64,000 nt of DNA from Rhodopirellula baltica SH 1 (GTDB lineage: Bacteria > Planctomycetota > Planctomycetia > Pirellulales > Pirellulaceae): positions 5,080,001-5,144,000 of the forward strand of contig NC_005027.1 in the NCBI RefSeq assembly GCF_000196115.1. Direction: 5' to 3'. Positions 1 through 9,838 of this stretch are shown here, one piece after another. Each line of letters begins with the position of its first letter. Within the stretch, counting starts at the first letter, position 1. The notes under the pieces were generated by a model, which worked only from the letters and a program-made list of their open reading frames with translations, was not told the origin of the DNA and searched no databases. A program made the position numbers and the translations under genes.

Positions 1-984
1 GATTCAACCTATCACGGCAGTTGCCCGGTTAGGCTTCCCGACTACATCGAAAGTGTCAAACTTCAAACGATCGAAGGCCAATACCCAAAACGGGAGGACC
101 TGCAACGAGCATTCAGCGACTTGTTGATCAACCCAAAGATGCTGCACCGTTTGGGTCCTGCAGTGGCCAGTGGACGCGGGATGTTTCTGTTTGGTTTCCC
201 CGGCAACGGCAAGACATCCATTGCCGAGCGAGTGACCGGCGCGTTCGGGAAATACATTTGGATCCCTCGCGCGGTAGACATCGACGGAGACATCCTGCGT
301 GTGTTTGACCCCATGAATCACGAGGCGGTCATGCCCGAAAGCTCCGGCGGATTGCTGAATTCGGGAAGCTTTGACAAACGTTGGGTACGCATCAAACGGC
401 CGACAATCGTCGCCGGTGGTGAACTCACCATGGAAATGCTTGAGGTGCTCAACAACACCACCAGCAACATCAGCGAAGCTCCGTTGCAGATGAAAAGTAA
501 CTGCGGAACCCTGGTCATCGATGACTTTGGTCGGCAGAAGATGTCCGTCGATCAACTGCTCAACCGTTGGATCATTCCACTGGAAAAACGCTATGACTTC
601 TTGAACATGGCATCAGGTAAGAAGATCCAGGTTCCGTTTGACCAACTGGTGATCTTCAGCACCAACCTGGAACCAAAAGACTTGGTCGATGACGCTTTCC
701 TTCGCCGGATCCCCTATAAGATTGAAGTGGAGAACCCACCGGAAGCAGACTTCCGCAAGCTATTTGAAATCATGTGCAAGGTCACCAAGATTCCTTATAA
801 CGCCGAAGCGGTCGACTACTTGGTGAAGACCCATTACTTGCCCGTGGACCGTCCCTTCCGCAACTGCCAACCACGAGATTTGCTGCTTCAGGTTCGCAAC
901 TACTGCCTCTACAACAACCTCGAAGTGGAACTCAAAAAGGAGTACTTCGACTTCGCCTGCGACAACTATTTCTCGGTGATGTAA
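1..984 (+). CDS. AAA-family ATPase, 5' end outside the window
   Basis: The reading frame is open from the first base to the stop at 982-984, so the start lies upstream and about 327 residues are visible. A Walker A motif GFPGNGKTS lies at about 193-219 and a Walker B-like stretch LVIDDFG at about 511-531. FSTN at about 655-666 fits a sensor-1 position, and the arginines in [11 protein letters not shown] (about 688-720) fit an arginine-finger region. These features place it in the AAA+ superfamily. No partner domain is visible, so the substrate cannot be named. A 411-base gap separates it from the next gene. Confidence 0.8.
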   Translation, partial: DSTYHGSCPVRLPDYIESVKLQTIEGQYPKREDLQRAFSDLLINPKMLHRLGPAVASGRGMFLFGFPGNGKTSIAERVTGAFGKYIWIPRAVDIDGDILRVFDPMNHEAVMPESSGGLLNSGSFDKRWVRIKRPTIVAGGELTMEMLEVLNNTTSNISEAPLQMKSNCGTLVIDDFGRQKMSVDQLLNRWIIPLEKRYDFLNMASGKKIQVPFDQLVIFSTNLEPKDLVDDAFLRRIPYKIEVENPPEADFRKLFEIMCKVTKIPYNAEAVDYLVKTHYLPVDRPFRNCQPRDLLLQVRNYCLYNNLEVELKKEYFDFACDNYFSVM

Positions 985-1395
985 TCGCTCCATCAACGGC
1001 TTGTCCACCGGCGGAGCGAGTGCCCAAAGCATCCCCGGGCTGGCACTGAACGACCAAGGTTCACCCTCAATCCATCGATGGCGGGGTGAGTCGTGCGGCA
1101 GAAACGATGGCACTGCGAAGTGTCCCGCCCGCTACCTCGCCCGCCGCCTCGCTCGACCAACACACCTCTCTATACGCTTCTCAGCCCGTCATGACAGAGG
1201 GCGAGAAACCGGTTCGGCGTGGCAATCCAACGTCGATTCCTAGATTTGTGCGAAGCGGCACACCGACCGGGGCAGACAACTCGCAACCGACAAATGGGTT
1301 GCGATCCTGGTTTGGCGGGCACTCGTTCGCCGGTACAATGAGCATCCCCCTTCGCTCATTTTCAATGAGTCCCGCCCCTCAGTCTGCTTCCGATC
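985..1395. other. Intergenic region with one weak hairpin
   Basis: No convincing coding sequence is visible in these 411 bases. The only structure found is an inverted repeat AATGAGC (1337-1343) / GCTCATT (1354-1360) with a 10-base loop. It is followed by a weak T-rich stretch and then by a second AATGAG at 1364-1369. It could be a weak terminator for the ATPase gene or part of the leader of the next gene. Confidence 0.4.
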
Positions 1396-2625
1396 ATGCC
1401 TATCTATTCTCCCTTGCCGCCGATGCCCGAATCTCATTCTCGCTCGAACACAGCCCAAACTTCGCACCAGTTTGCCTTTTGCGGCCCGTTCGTATTGGCC
1501 TTGCTGTTCTCGCTGCTGCACCCCGGCAGCTCCAATGCCGCAGACGAATCAGAAACCAGTGCGGTTCGGATGCCGGTCGACGAAGAAGGCTTGGTCGTCG
1601 ATTTCGAACGGGACATTGCCCCCATTTTTCGACAACACTGCTTGGAATGCCACGGAGCCGAAGAAGCCAAGGCTGATTTTCGCGTCGACGATCGCGATAC
1701 CGTGTTTGGCTACGTTTTTGGAGAGGACCTCGAATCGAGCTCGATGTATATCGATTACTTGATCAGCGAAGACGATGACATGTTGATGCCTCCGCGAAGT
1801 CATGGCGGCCCGCTTTCGCCGGCGGAACTGGCGTTGATTCGGATCTGGATCGAAGAAGGTGCCAATTGGCCCGATGAAGCGAACGTCGTACAGTCCGATC
1901 TGGATGGCTCAGGACAACCAATTGAGTTGGCCGATGGCATTCGCAAAGGCATCGACCCAACTGACGCGGGACTGCTAGCCCGGGTTTGGTCATTCCAAGG
2001 ATTCCTCCATCCGGCGACGGTCCACTTTCCCATCGCATTGTTTTTGGTGGGCGGGTTGTTCGTCGTGCTGGGTTGGAAGTGGCCCGCACTCGGCGCACAA
2101 GTCCCGTTGGTTTGTCTGCTGCTCGGTGCCGCGACCGCGATCGTGGCAACGATGATGGGTTGGTCCTTCTCGGTCGAAAAAGGCTACGGCTCTTGGACAA
2201 AGGTCAACTTTGATTCCGAACTGTTTTGGCATCGGTGGTCGGCCATTATCGTGACGGTTCTATCAACCATCTTCGCAATCATTGCTTTGAAGTCGCTGCG
2301 AAGTGACGATGAAGCGGGACGTCAGCGTCTAACAAACGTCTGGAAAATCGGATTGCTGGTCGTCGCTGGCATGGTCGGTGCAGTGGGTCACCAAGGTGGT
2401 GAGCTGACCTATGGAAAAGACTTCTATCCCAAGGCGATCAGTATTCTGCTGGGCAAGCCTTGGCCACCGGAGTCAGCTCCCGAGACGGCTCAAGAGAGCG
2501 AATCCGAAGAAGAGCAGTCGCCCGAGATCACCCTGGATGCGGTCCCCACCGACTCGACCGTCCGATTGGACACATTCGCTATCCCCATCGCCATTCAATC
2601 TCCTTCAGTCCCTTCGCGAGTTTGA
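1396..2625 (+). CDS. Planctomycete cytochrome c domain fused to a DUF2231-like membrane domain
   Basis: The 409-residue protein has an N-terminal hydrophobic export segment (about 28-48). A heme-binding motif CLECH at 82-86 lies in a region typical of the planctomycete cytochrome c family (FERDIAPIF before the motif, MPPRSHGG and a LIRIWIEEGANWP helix after it). The second half has four probable membrane helices (about 200-335), opened by LHPATVHFPIAL, which resembles DUF2231. Conserved histidines (HPATVHFP, and GHQGG near 342) could bind heme or metal. The role is inferred to be electron transfer at the membrane. ATG at 1426 is an alternative start. The stop at 2623-2625 overlaps the proposed TTG start of the kinase gene. 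Confidence 0.75.
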   Translation: MPIYSPLPPMPESHSRSNTAQTSHQFAFCGPFVLALLFSLLHPGSSNAADESETSAVRMPVDEEGLVVDFERDIAPIFRQHCLECHGAEEAKADFRVDDRDTVFGYVFGEDLESSSMYIDYLISEDDDMLMPPRSHGGPLSPAELALIRIWIEEGANWPDEANVVQSDLDGSGQPIELADGIRKGIDPTDAGLLARVWSFQGFLHPATVHFPIALFLVGGLFVVLGWKWPALGAQVPLVCLLLGAATAIVATMMGWSFSVEKGYGSWTKVNFDSELFWHRWSAIIVTVLSTIFAIIALKSLRSDDEAGRQRLTNVWKIGLLVVAGMVGAVGHQGGELTYGKDFYPKAISILLGKPWPPESAPETAQESESEEEQSPEITLDAVPTDSTVRLDTFAIPIAIQSPSVPSRV

Positions 2626-5018
2626 CGTTGTCCCACGATCCTGCCCCCTCTCAGTCCGTCGGCAAACGCCCTCAGAAAAGCACCAAAACCGCGTCGCGAC
2701 GCAAAGTGGAAACTGCGGCTGCTGACGCACCTCGGTTCATCAACCGCGAGTTGGCATGGCTGGAATTCAACGCTCGCGTATTGGATCAAGCGGATGATCC
2801 GTCGGTACGACTTCTGGAAAGAGCCAAATTCCTGGCGATTACCAGTTCGAACCTCGATGAGTTCATGATGGTCCGCGTGGGCAGCTTGAAACTGCAAGCA
2901 GTCAGCGGAGGTGGTCGACGTGACCCGTCCGGTCGGACCGCGACGGAACAGTTGCAGGCGATTTCGAAACGTTGCCAAGGACACGTTGACCGGCAATACG
3001 AACTGCTCCGAAACGAATTGCTGCCGTTGCTGGGCGAACACAAAATCAATCAAGTCGATCCGGCCGAATGCAGCGACCGATTGCTCGCAGCTGCCGAACG
3101 CCATTTTCGTGGTGATGTGCTGGCGGTGCTTTCACCTCAGGCACTTCACGATCGACGCTTTCCCATGCTGCCTGGTTTGGGAATCCACTTGTGCGTGCAA
3201 TTGCGTCCGGGCGATGAAATCGGTCCGCAACGAACTCCACCACCAAGCGACTCTTTGGACAACCGAGTTCCATCAAATTTGAAGCGGAACTCTGACACTG
3301 CCAACCAACAACCCACCCCAGCCGAAAACATCTCGGCGCCGGAAGACGGTGCAGAACAAACCGAACCCGAAACTCAATTCGCGGTCATCCCGCTTGGCCG
3401 CACGCTTGGGCGTGTGATTCCGCTGCCGATCGAGAAACCGCCAATCGAAAAGGGCGTGGCTCCCAAAGAAAGCGACGACACGTCACCCATCGAGTCGGGC
3501 TACTCGTACGCATTGTTGGAAGATCTGGTCTCACACTTCGTTGACGAGTTCTTCCCTGGTCGCGAAGTGATTCAGTGCAAACCATTTCGTATCACCCGCA
3601 ATGCCGACATTGAACTTCGCGAAGACGGCGCAGGCGACTTGCTCGGCGGCATGGAAGAAGTCCTCGAAAGCCGACGTTTGTCCGATGTTGTTCGGTTGGA
3701 GATCGACGCCAACGCGAATTCAGAGATTCGCGACTACCTGATCAAGAGCTTCAACGTTGACCCTCAATTCGTTTTTGACATCGACGGTCCCTTGGACCTG
3801 ACGTATCTGTTTGCACTGCATGGGCTGAAGGGAATGAACACCCTTCGCGACGATGAATGGCCTCCGCAACGCAGCCCGAGAATCGACCCCGCCGAATCCA
3901 TGTTCACATCGATCTCGGACGGAGACATCATGCTGATGCATCCGTATGAGTCCTTTGATCCGGTCGTCCGATTGCTGGAAGAAGCCTCAGTCGACCCCGA
4001 TGTCTTGGCCGTCAAGCAGATCCTGTATCGGACCAGCCGCAACAGCCCGATTGTTGCCGCGCTGATGCGTGCGGCTGAGCGAGGGAAGTACGTCACCGCG
4101 ATTGTGGAACTGAAAGCCCGATTCGACGAAGCCCGCAACATTGAATGGGCTCGCGAAATGGAACAGGCCGGCGTGCAGGTTATCTACGGCATCCGCGGTT
4201 TGAAAACGCACGCGAAAGTTTGCATCATCGTTCGTCGCGAACCACAGGGTTTGGTGCGGTACGTCCACTTTGGAACCGGTAACTACAACGAAGTCACCGC
4301 CAATTTGTACGGTGACATTTCGGTGCTGACGTGCGATGAGATATTGGGGACCGACGCGACGATGTTCTTCAACGCCGTCACCGGGGCCAGCCAACCGCAA
4401 CCACTTCAACAACTTGGCATGGCGCCGCTGACACTGCGTCGGCAAATCCTGGATTTAATCCAAGGTGAGACCGAACGTTCCCGGCAGGGTCAGAAAGGCG
4501 AGATCATCGCGAAGATGAACGCGTTGGTGGACACCGAGGTCATCGATTCTCTGTACATGGCCAGCCAAGCGGGCGTGAAAATTCGCTTGAACGTCCGTGG
4601 CGTTTGCTGTTTGCGGCCGGGTGTGCCGGGAATGAGCGAAACGATTGAGGTCGTTTCCATTGTCGACAGGTTCTTGGAACACGCACGAACATTCTATTTC
4701 CGTCACGGTGGCGACCACGAGATGTTCATCAGCAGTGCGGACTGGATGCCTCGTAACTTGGACCGCCGAGTCGAATTGCTTGTTCCCGTGATCGATCCCG
4801 CCGCCCGAAAACGCCTTCGAGAAACGCTGCAGCTGTATTTCCGCGACAACCAAAACGCGTGGCGAATGCAACCTGACGGAAGTTACCAGCGTTTAAAGCC
4901 GCGAAAGAACGAAGCCCCCATGCGGGTTCAAGAGACACTGTATCATCAGGTGGTCGAGAATCGAAAAGCGGGCAAGCACGCCCCGCAATCGACTTTCGAA
5001 ACTCATCGTCCTGATTGA
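2622..5018 (+). CDS. ppk1: Polyphosphate kinase 1
   Basis: Catalyses reversible transfer of the ATP gamma-phosphate to polyphosphate. The frame is open from an ATG at 2460, but residues before FINRELAWLEFN are low-complexity and lie inside the upstream gene. The TTG at 2622, overlapping that gene's TGA as TTGA, gives 798 residues and is preferred; TTG 2628 is also possible. Family signatures include NRELAWLEFN, the HAK histidine at residue 530 (matching E. coli His435), HFGTGNYNE, and the EHAR histidine at 687 (matching His592), followed by SSADWMPRNLDRRVE. The protein is longer than the usual 690-740 residues because of a Pro/Glu-rich insertion encoded at about 3230-3390. Start overlap suggests translational coupling. 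Confidence 0.93.
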   Translation: MTLSHDPAPSQSVGKRPQKSTKTASRRKVETAAADAPRFINRELAWLEFNARVLDQADDPSVRLLERAKFLAITSSNLDEFMMVRVGSLKLQAVSGGGRRDPSGRTATEQLQAISKRCQGHVDRQYELLRNELLPLLGEHKINQVDPAECSDRLLAAAERHFRGDVLAVLSPQALHDRRFPMLPGLGIHLCVQLRPGDEIGPQRTPPPSDSLDNRVPSNLKRNSDTANQQPTPAENISAPEDGAEQTEPETQFAVIPLGRTLGRVIPLPIEKPPIEKGVAPKESDDTSPIESGYSYALLEDLVSHFVDEFFPGREVIQCKPFRITRNADIELREDGAGDLLGGMEEVLESRRLSDVVRLEIDANANSEIRDYLIKSFNVDPQFVFDIDGPLDLTYLFALHGLKGMNTLRDDEWPPQRSPRIDPAESMFTSISDGDIMLMHPYESFDPVVRLLEEASVDPDVLAVKQILYRTSRNSPIVAALMRAAERGKYVTAIVELKARFDEARNIEWAREMEQAGVQVIYGIRGLKTHAKVCIIVRREPQGLVRYVHFGTGNYNEVTANLYGDISVLTCDEILGTDATMFFNAVTGASQPQPLQQLGMAPLTLRRQILDLIQGETERSRQGQKGEIIAKMNALVDTEVIDSLYMASQAGVKIRLNVRGVCCLRPGVPGMSETIEVVSIVDRFLEHARTFYFRHGGDHEMFISSADWMPRNLDRRVELLVPVIDPAARKRLRETLQLYFRDNQNAWRMQPDGSYQRLKPRKNEAPMRVQETLYHQVVENRKAGKHAPQSTFETHRPD

Positions 5019-5030
5019 TCTTGTCTCTGT

Positions 5031-5393
5031 TTGATCGAACGCATGCCTGCCCCCGAACCGATCATCACGCCAACACCGTCGATTCAACCGGTCATTCGCA
5101 GCCGTGTGCTGCCTCGTGTCTCGTTCCGAATGATGATGGCGATCACAGCATTGGCCGCCATCCTTGCCGCGATCACTCGAGCGGCGGGCAACGGGGCCGT
5201 CTTTGCAAAGGCCGCCCTAGCCGTGGTGGGTGTCTTTGTTCTCTTCTTCGCGATGGCCGCCTGTGCTTTCTTGGTTTCTTGGCTGGTCGCTCGATTGACC
5301 ATCGGTCGCGTCGACCAATCTCGCCAGGGCAGCCCGTTCGCCAGAGACGAATTGCCACCGCAGTTGCTCAAGCCTCGGGAGAAAGAACTATGA
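5031..5393 (+). CDS. Small membrane protein, unknown
   Basis: A 120-residue protein with a Pro-rich N-terminus and two probable transmembrane helices (about 33-52 and 58-88), ending in a charged cytoplasmic-type tail. It starts 12 bases after the ppk1 stop, and its TGA overlaps the next ATG (ATGA at 5390-5393). It therefore looks translationally coupled to the large membrane protein and ABC ATPase that follow. No family is recognised. The coupling suggests an accessory membrane component of the same system. Confidence 0.65.
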   Translation: MIERMPAPEPIITPTPSIQPVIRSRVLPRVSFRMMMAITALAAILAAITRAAGNGAVFAKAALAVVGVFVLFFAMAACAFLVSWLVARLTIGRVDQSRQGSPFARDELPPQLLKPREKEL

Positions 5394-7720
5394 ACCGCTC
5401 CACGCTTGCAGTTTGCTTCACGATCGCCTTGCTGTTCGTTGGATTGTTTGAAACCAACGCGTGTGCACAACCACACACTGGCAAGGACAGCTTCTGGGTC
5501 AACGACGGTAACAACGCCACGATTTTCCCACGTGGCCGAATCAATCGACTGGGATACCAAATCAGCGTTCGCCTATCCGCGCCAAACATTCCCGAAACGC
5601 AGCGTGTCGAGATTGAGTTCAGTTCGACAGGCGGCCCCACCACAGCCGACCACAACTTCACTTTGGTCCTTGCACCGCGTGGAAACGGACACAGCCCACC
5701 GCAGTCGGCCTTGGAAGTGGAAATTCCATTCCGGATTCCCGAGAACTCCACCCAGCAAACTATCATTCGCCATGTCCCCAAGACTTCTTACGGGGATTTG
5801 TACGACGCATCGATCCTAGAAGACGGCCGCTCGATCGCCGACATACCAAATGAGATTGGCAAACCGCTGCAGCGTTACACCGCGGTGGAAAAGGCCATGC
5901 GTGACGAAATCTGTTGGCGATTGATTTGGGTCAACTCCGATGAAGACATGGAGTTGCGAGATGATTCGCTGCAGGCGTTGGTTGATTCCACCTTTGACAT
6001 GCAATGGGAAAGCGAAACCTTTCAACCCAACATGTCAAACGTCGATGAAAACGGAAACGTCAATCAAAATTTCATCACCGTACAATCACACTCTGCCGAC
6101 GAAATGCCGCTCGACTGGCGATCGTTGCTTCCATTCGATGCAATCGTCTTTCATCGTGAAGACTACATCAAACATCAATCCGAAAAACCGCCATGGTGGA
6201 AACCGCTGATGCGGTGGGTGCATGGTGGTGGCGTGATTCTGATCCGAGGCACCCTGCCCGATCAAATGAACGATACAAAAATGATCAGCAGCTCTGCTGC
6301 CGCATTCGATGCCGCCACGATTGATGCCATCGCAACCTCGGCGTCGCAAACACTTCGCACCGACGTGGCAAACATGCCTAGCCAGTGGGGAAGTGTCAAC
6401 GCGATCAACATGCAGTTGAACGGAATGGGCACGGGCGAGGTTGAGCTCAATGCCATCGAAAAGTTCCGCCGCTCGGTCGTGAACGCCTATAACAACAATA
6501 AGAAAATCGATCGGCTGGGCACCGAAAAAGGCATGATGGTGTTTCCGTCCGAGGCGGGGATTCTCGTGCAAATGCCCGCTCGCAATGCTGACGAACCAGT
6601 CAGCATGCTGGATTGGCGGACAACCAAATCTCTGCTGGGCTTTCATGCCTATCGAACACTTCGCCGCGGCGTGGATCCAATGATCGGCACCCAGCGTTTC
6701 TTTGAATGGATGATCCCGGGCGTCTCACAACCTCCGGTTTACACCTTCATGGGATTCTTGGGATTGTTCGTTGTTCTGGTTGGGCCGGTGGCCTACCGCA
6801 AAACAACCAAGAGCGGACGTAGCTACCTGATGTTCTTGATCGCTCCCGTGCTCGCCGTCGCAACCACCGTCGCGATGATGGGATACGGAATCATCGCCGA
6901 CGGTTTTGGAACTCGAATGCGAGCCAGACAAATCACTTGGGTCAATTCCGATGGTGACGCAATGTCCCGGACTCGCTCGACCTACTTCGCTGGTATCCGA
7001 CCTTCCAATGGGCTGCGGTTCCCAAGCGACGCATCGGTCACGCTGCTTTTGGACAATGAGGAAACCAGTTGGGAAGACCGAGTCCAACAACGATTCGATC
7101 CCCGCGGAAGAGTCACCGTGACCGAGGACGAAATTCGTTTCTCGAGTCGCTTGCTTCCCAGTCGTCAGCAACGTCAGTTCGTGGTGGAACAACCTCGCGA
7201 CCAATTTGGCACGGTTCGAATCACCGAATCTGAACCGGAGGCCGTCAAACGCGTCAGCGTGGAAGTGAAGAACGACTGCAAGCTGAACCTGCAAGGAATC
7301 TTGGTCCGCGATCAAGACGGATTGTTCTTTGTGGCTGAAGATGTGAGTCCAGGTGAGACTGCTCGTGCAAAACTACTGACCACGCTCGAAGCTTCGAAGT
7401 TGATGGGGGATTGGTACAAACGCCAATGGTTGGTGAATTCGAAAACGAACCGTCAATCCGATACGGCGGATCGGCAAATGCGACGTCGCATGATGGAGGA
7501 GACCTTCGACGTCATCAACAAAGTTCGATCGTCACTCGCAATGACATCCGCTCCTTCCGATGGTGTGTTTGAGTACGAGCTTCAACAGCGCATGCAGTTG
7601 GGTAAATCATTGCCCAATCACTCTTACATCGCACTTGCTGATTTGTCCGACGACGTCCCCGCGATCGATGGTATCTCCATCGAAAACAGCATCCACTTCG
7701 TGATGGGAGACCTGCCATGA
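5390..7720 (+). CDS. Large secreted/membrane-anchored protein of an ABC-transporter operon
   Basis: The frame extends upstream, but the ATG at 5390 begins a clear signal peptide (MNRSTLAVCFTIALLFVGLF, cleavage probably near ACAQP) and overlaps the preceding stop, giving 776 residues. The N-terminal 440 residues look extracytoplasmic. They include a segment around LPFDAIVFHRED and a GGGVILIRG strand reminiscent of GATase-like domains in membrane proteins that accompany ABC transporters. Two transmembrane helices follow (about 450-470 and 479-502), then a beta-rich C-terminal region. The stop overlaps the ABC ATPase start (ATGA at 7717-7720). By analogy with GldG-type auxiliary proteins, it may connect the ATPase to envelope work. 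That function is inferred from context only. Confidence 0.7.
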   Translation: MNRSTLAVCFTIALLFVGLFETNACAQPHTGKDSFWVNDGNNATIFPRGRINRLGYQISVRLSAPNIPETQRVEIEFSSTGGPTTADHNFTLVLAPRGNGHSPPQSALEVEIPFRIPENSTQQTIIRHVPKTSYGDLYDASILEDGRSIADIPNEIGKPLQRYTAVEKAMRDEICWRLIWVNSDEDMELRDDSLQALVDSTFDMQWESETFQPNMSNVDENGNVNQNFITVQSHSADEMPLDWRSLLPFDAIVFHREDYIKHQSEKPPWWKPLMRWVHGGGVILIRGTLPDQMNDTKMISSSAAAFDAATIDAIATSASQTLRTDVANMPSQWGSVNAINMQLNGMGTGEVELNAIEKFRRSVVNAYNNNKKIDRLGTEKGMMVFPSEAGILVQMPARNADEPVSMLDWRTTKSLLGFHAYRTLRRGVDPMIGTQRFFEWMIPGVSQPPVYTFMGFLGLFVVLVGPVAYRKTTKSGRSYLMFLIAPVLAVATTVAMMGYGIIADGFGTRMRARQITWVNSDGDAMSRTRSTYFAGIRPSNGLRFPSDASVTLLLDNEETSWEDRVQQRFDPRGRVTVTEDEIRFSSRLLPSRQQRQFVVEQPRDQFGTVRITESEPEAVKRVSVEVKNDCKLNLQGILVRDQDGLFFVAEDVSPGETARAKLLTTLEASKLMGDWYKRQWLVNSKTNRQSDTADRQMRRRMMEETFDVINKVRSSLAMTSAPSDGVFEYELQQRMQLGKSLPNHSYIALADLSDDVPAIDGISIENSIHFVMGDLP

Positions 7721-8817
7721 GCACGACTTCGCAAGAATCCCAATCGACCGCTCAAGCGACTGGCACTTCGGCCAGCAACCACATCTCAGCCGGAGTCCAC
7801 GCGGGCACTGCAGATTGCATCGAACTCCGCCGATTGCATCGCTACTTTGGCAAGACCCATGCGGTGCATGACATTTCGTTCTCGGTTCGCCGAGGACACG
7901 TGTTTGGATACATCGGCCCCAACGGTGCTGGCAAAACAACGTCGATGCGAATCCTCGCGACGTTGGATCTGCCCAGTTTTGGCGACGCGTTTGTCGATGG
8001 TTTTTCGGTCGTCAATGATCCCGAACTGGTCCGCAGCCGACTCGGTTTCATGCCCGACAGCTTCGGCACCTATCGGGACGTCAATTGCGAAGAGTACCTG
8101 GATTTCTTTGCTCGAGCCTACGGTTTGACAGGCCGTGATCGCACGCGACGTTTGCGTGAAGTGCTGGAATTCACCGGCACGGTGGGCATGAAGGACAAAC
8201 CGATTCGTGGTTTGAGCAAAGGTATGAAGCAACGCCTGTGTCTCGGGCGAGCTTTGGTCCACGACCCCGCCGTTTTGATTCTGGATGAGCCAGCGGCCGG
8301 ATTGGATCCGCGTGCCCGGATTCAGTTGAGACAAATGATTCGCCAGTTGGCCAATCGCGGCAAAACCGTTCTGATCAGCAGTCACATCCTGACGGAACTC
8401 GCAGAGATGTGTGATAGCGTCGGAATCATCGAACAAGGCCAACTGTTAGCGACCGGCAGCGTCGAAGACATCCAACGTCAACGAGCTCAACATCGCGAAC
8501 TCACGCTGCGAGTGCTCGAACGTGCAAACGACGCCGCCGATCTGATTCGCAACCATTTGGCCGAACAATCTTCCAAATCAAACGGTGCTCCCGTCGAAAA
8601 TCAATCTTCCGAAACCGACGAACAATCTTTGCCGCCCGCGTCCCAAGTCGTCGTTGACGGCGAACTGGTCCGGTTTGAATTTGAAGGCGACGTTCGCGAT
8701 CAAGCCAACTTGGTCGCCTGGTTGATCGGACAAGGTTTTCTGATTGCCGAAGTCGCCGCTCACAAGAAGAGCCTCGAGGACGTTTTCCTGCAGGTCACCG
8801 AGGGATTGGTTCAATGA
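7717..8817 (+). CDS. ABC transporter ATP-binding protein (ABC-2/CcmA type)
   Basis: A 366-residue nucleotide-binding subunit. It shows Walker A GPNGAGKT (67-74), signature LSKGMKQR (166-173), Walker B VLILDEP (186-192) with the D-loop AAGLDP, and an H-loop ISSHI. A C-terminal extension of about 120 residues after the ATPase core resembles the regulatory tails of multidrug/antibiotic-type ABC ATPases. The start overlaps the upstream membrane protein and the stop overlaps the methyltransferase (ATGA). The likely permease is the ABC-2 membrane protein encoded at 10809-12401, about 2 kb downstream on the same strand. Cargo is unknown. Confidence 0.9.
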   Translation: MSTTSQESQSTAQATGTSASNHISAGVHAGTADCIELRRLHRYFGKTHAVHDISFSVRRGHVFGYIGPNGAGKTTSMRILATLDLPSFGDAFVDGFSVVNDPELVRSRLGFMPDSFGTYRDVNCEEYLDFFARAYGLTGRDRTRRLREVLEFTGTVGMKDKPIRGLSKGMKQRLCLGRALVHDPAVLILDEPAAGLDPRARIQLRQMIRQLANRGKTVLISSHILTELAEMCDSVGIIEQGQLLATGSVEDIQRQRAQHRELTLRVLERANDAADLIRNHLAEQSSKSNGAPVENQSSETDEQSLPPASQVVVDGELVRFEFEGDVRDQANLVAWLIGQGFLIAEVAAHKKSLEDVFLQVTEGLVQ

Positions 8818-9818
8818 GCGACTTCTTCACCCCACCCAAACCCGTGACTCCCCTGCCCTCGCCCGAGGTCACCGCTCGACAAAGCGAAGAGTTCGCCGCG
8901 CGCCTGCGCAAACGAGCCAAACACCTTCGCCGTTGGCCCACAAAACAAGACATCACGTGCTACCGGCTCTACGAACGCGATGTTCCTGAGGTGCCTTTGG
9001 TTGTCGATCGATATGAAGACCATTTGCACATTGGTGAGTTCGAACGCCCCCACGATCGCAGCGACGATGAGCACACCGTGTGGCTGGAACACATGGTCAA
9101 GGTCGCCGCGAAAACCCTCGATGTTTCACGTTCCAAAGTCTTTTTCAAACAACGTAAACGTCAACGCGGAACGGCCCAGCACGAAACTGTGGCCAGTCGA
9201 CACTACCAGATCGAAGCGAAAGAAGGTGGCTTGAAGTTTCAGGTCAATCTGTCGGACTACATCGACACGGGTTTGTTTCTCGATCACCGCATCACACGCT
9301 CGATGGTTCGTGATGAAGTCGCTGGAAAACGATTCCTCAATCTGTTTGCCTACACGGGTTCGTTCACGGTTTATGCCGCCGATGGTGCTGCCGCATCCAC
9401 GACAACGGTGGATTTGTCGAACACGTATTTGACCTGGGCGAAAGAGAACATGCGCCTGAATGGCTTCGAAGGCGACTCGCACGAGTACGTTGCCGAGGAC
9501 GCGATGACGTTTATCAAAAACTTGCCGGCCACCGCGGTTTTTGATGTGGCCGTCGTCGATCCTCCCACTTTCAGCAACAGCAAACGCACCCAGAAAGACT
9601 GGGTTGTGCAAGACGACTACAAGGACTTGCTTCAGCAAACCCTCAAACACATCGCTCGAGATGGTGTCATTTACTTCTCGACGAATTTCCGACAATTCCA
9701 GATGGACGAATCCGCTTTCCCGGGAGCCAAAGTCCACGAAATCAGCCGGCAAACCGTTCCGGAAGACTTCCGCAATCGACGCATTCACCGGTGCTGGCGA
9801 ATCACCCGAACCAGCTGA
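8814..9818 (+). CDS. SAM-dependent rRNA methyltransferase, RlmK-like
   Basis: This 334-residue protein matches the C-terminal (RlmK) half of E. coli RlmL, which makes 7-methylguanosine in 23S rRNA. Supporting motifs are SAM motif I NLFAYTGSFTVYAA (176-189), the acidic VDLS (199-202) for ribose binding, and the catalytic-type loop DPPTFSNSKR (249-258). The N-terminal 100 residues fit a small RNA-binding region. It stands alone, without the RlmL N-terminal methyltransferase half. Its ATGA overlap with the ABC ATPase implies co-translation, although no functional link is obvious. The exact target base is inferred. Confidence 0.82.
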   Translation: MSDFFTPPKPVTPLPSPEVTARQSEEFAARLRKRAKHLRRWPTKQDITCYRLYERDVPEVPLVVDRYEDHLHIGEFERPHDRSDDEHTVWLEHMVKVAAKTLDVSRSKVFFKQRKRQRGTAQHETVASRHYQIEAKEGGLKFQVNLSDYIDTGLFLDHRITRSMVRDEVAGKRFLNLFAYTGSFTVYAADGAAASTTTVDLSNTYLTWAKENMRLNGFEGDSHEYVAEDAMTFIKNLPATAVFDVAVVDPPTFSNSKRTQKDWVVQDDYKDLLQQTLKHIARDGVIYFSTNFRQFQMDESAFPGAKVHEISRQTVPEDFRNRRIHRCWRITRTS

Positions 9819-9838
9819 CCGGGACAGACAATCAGATA

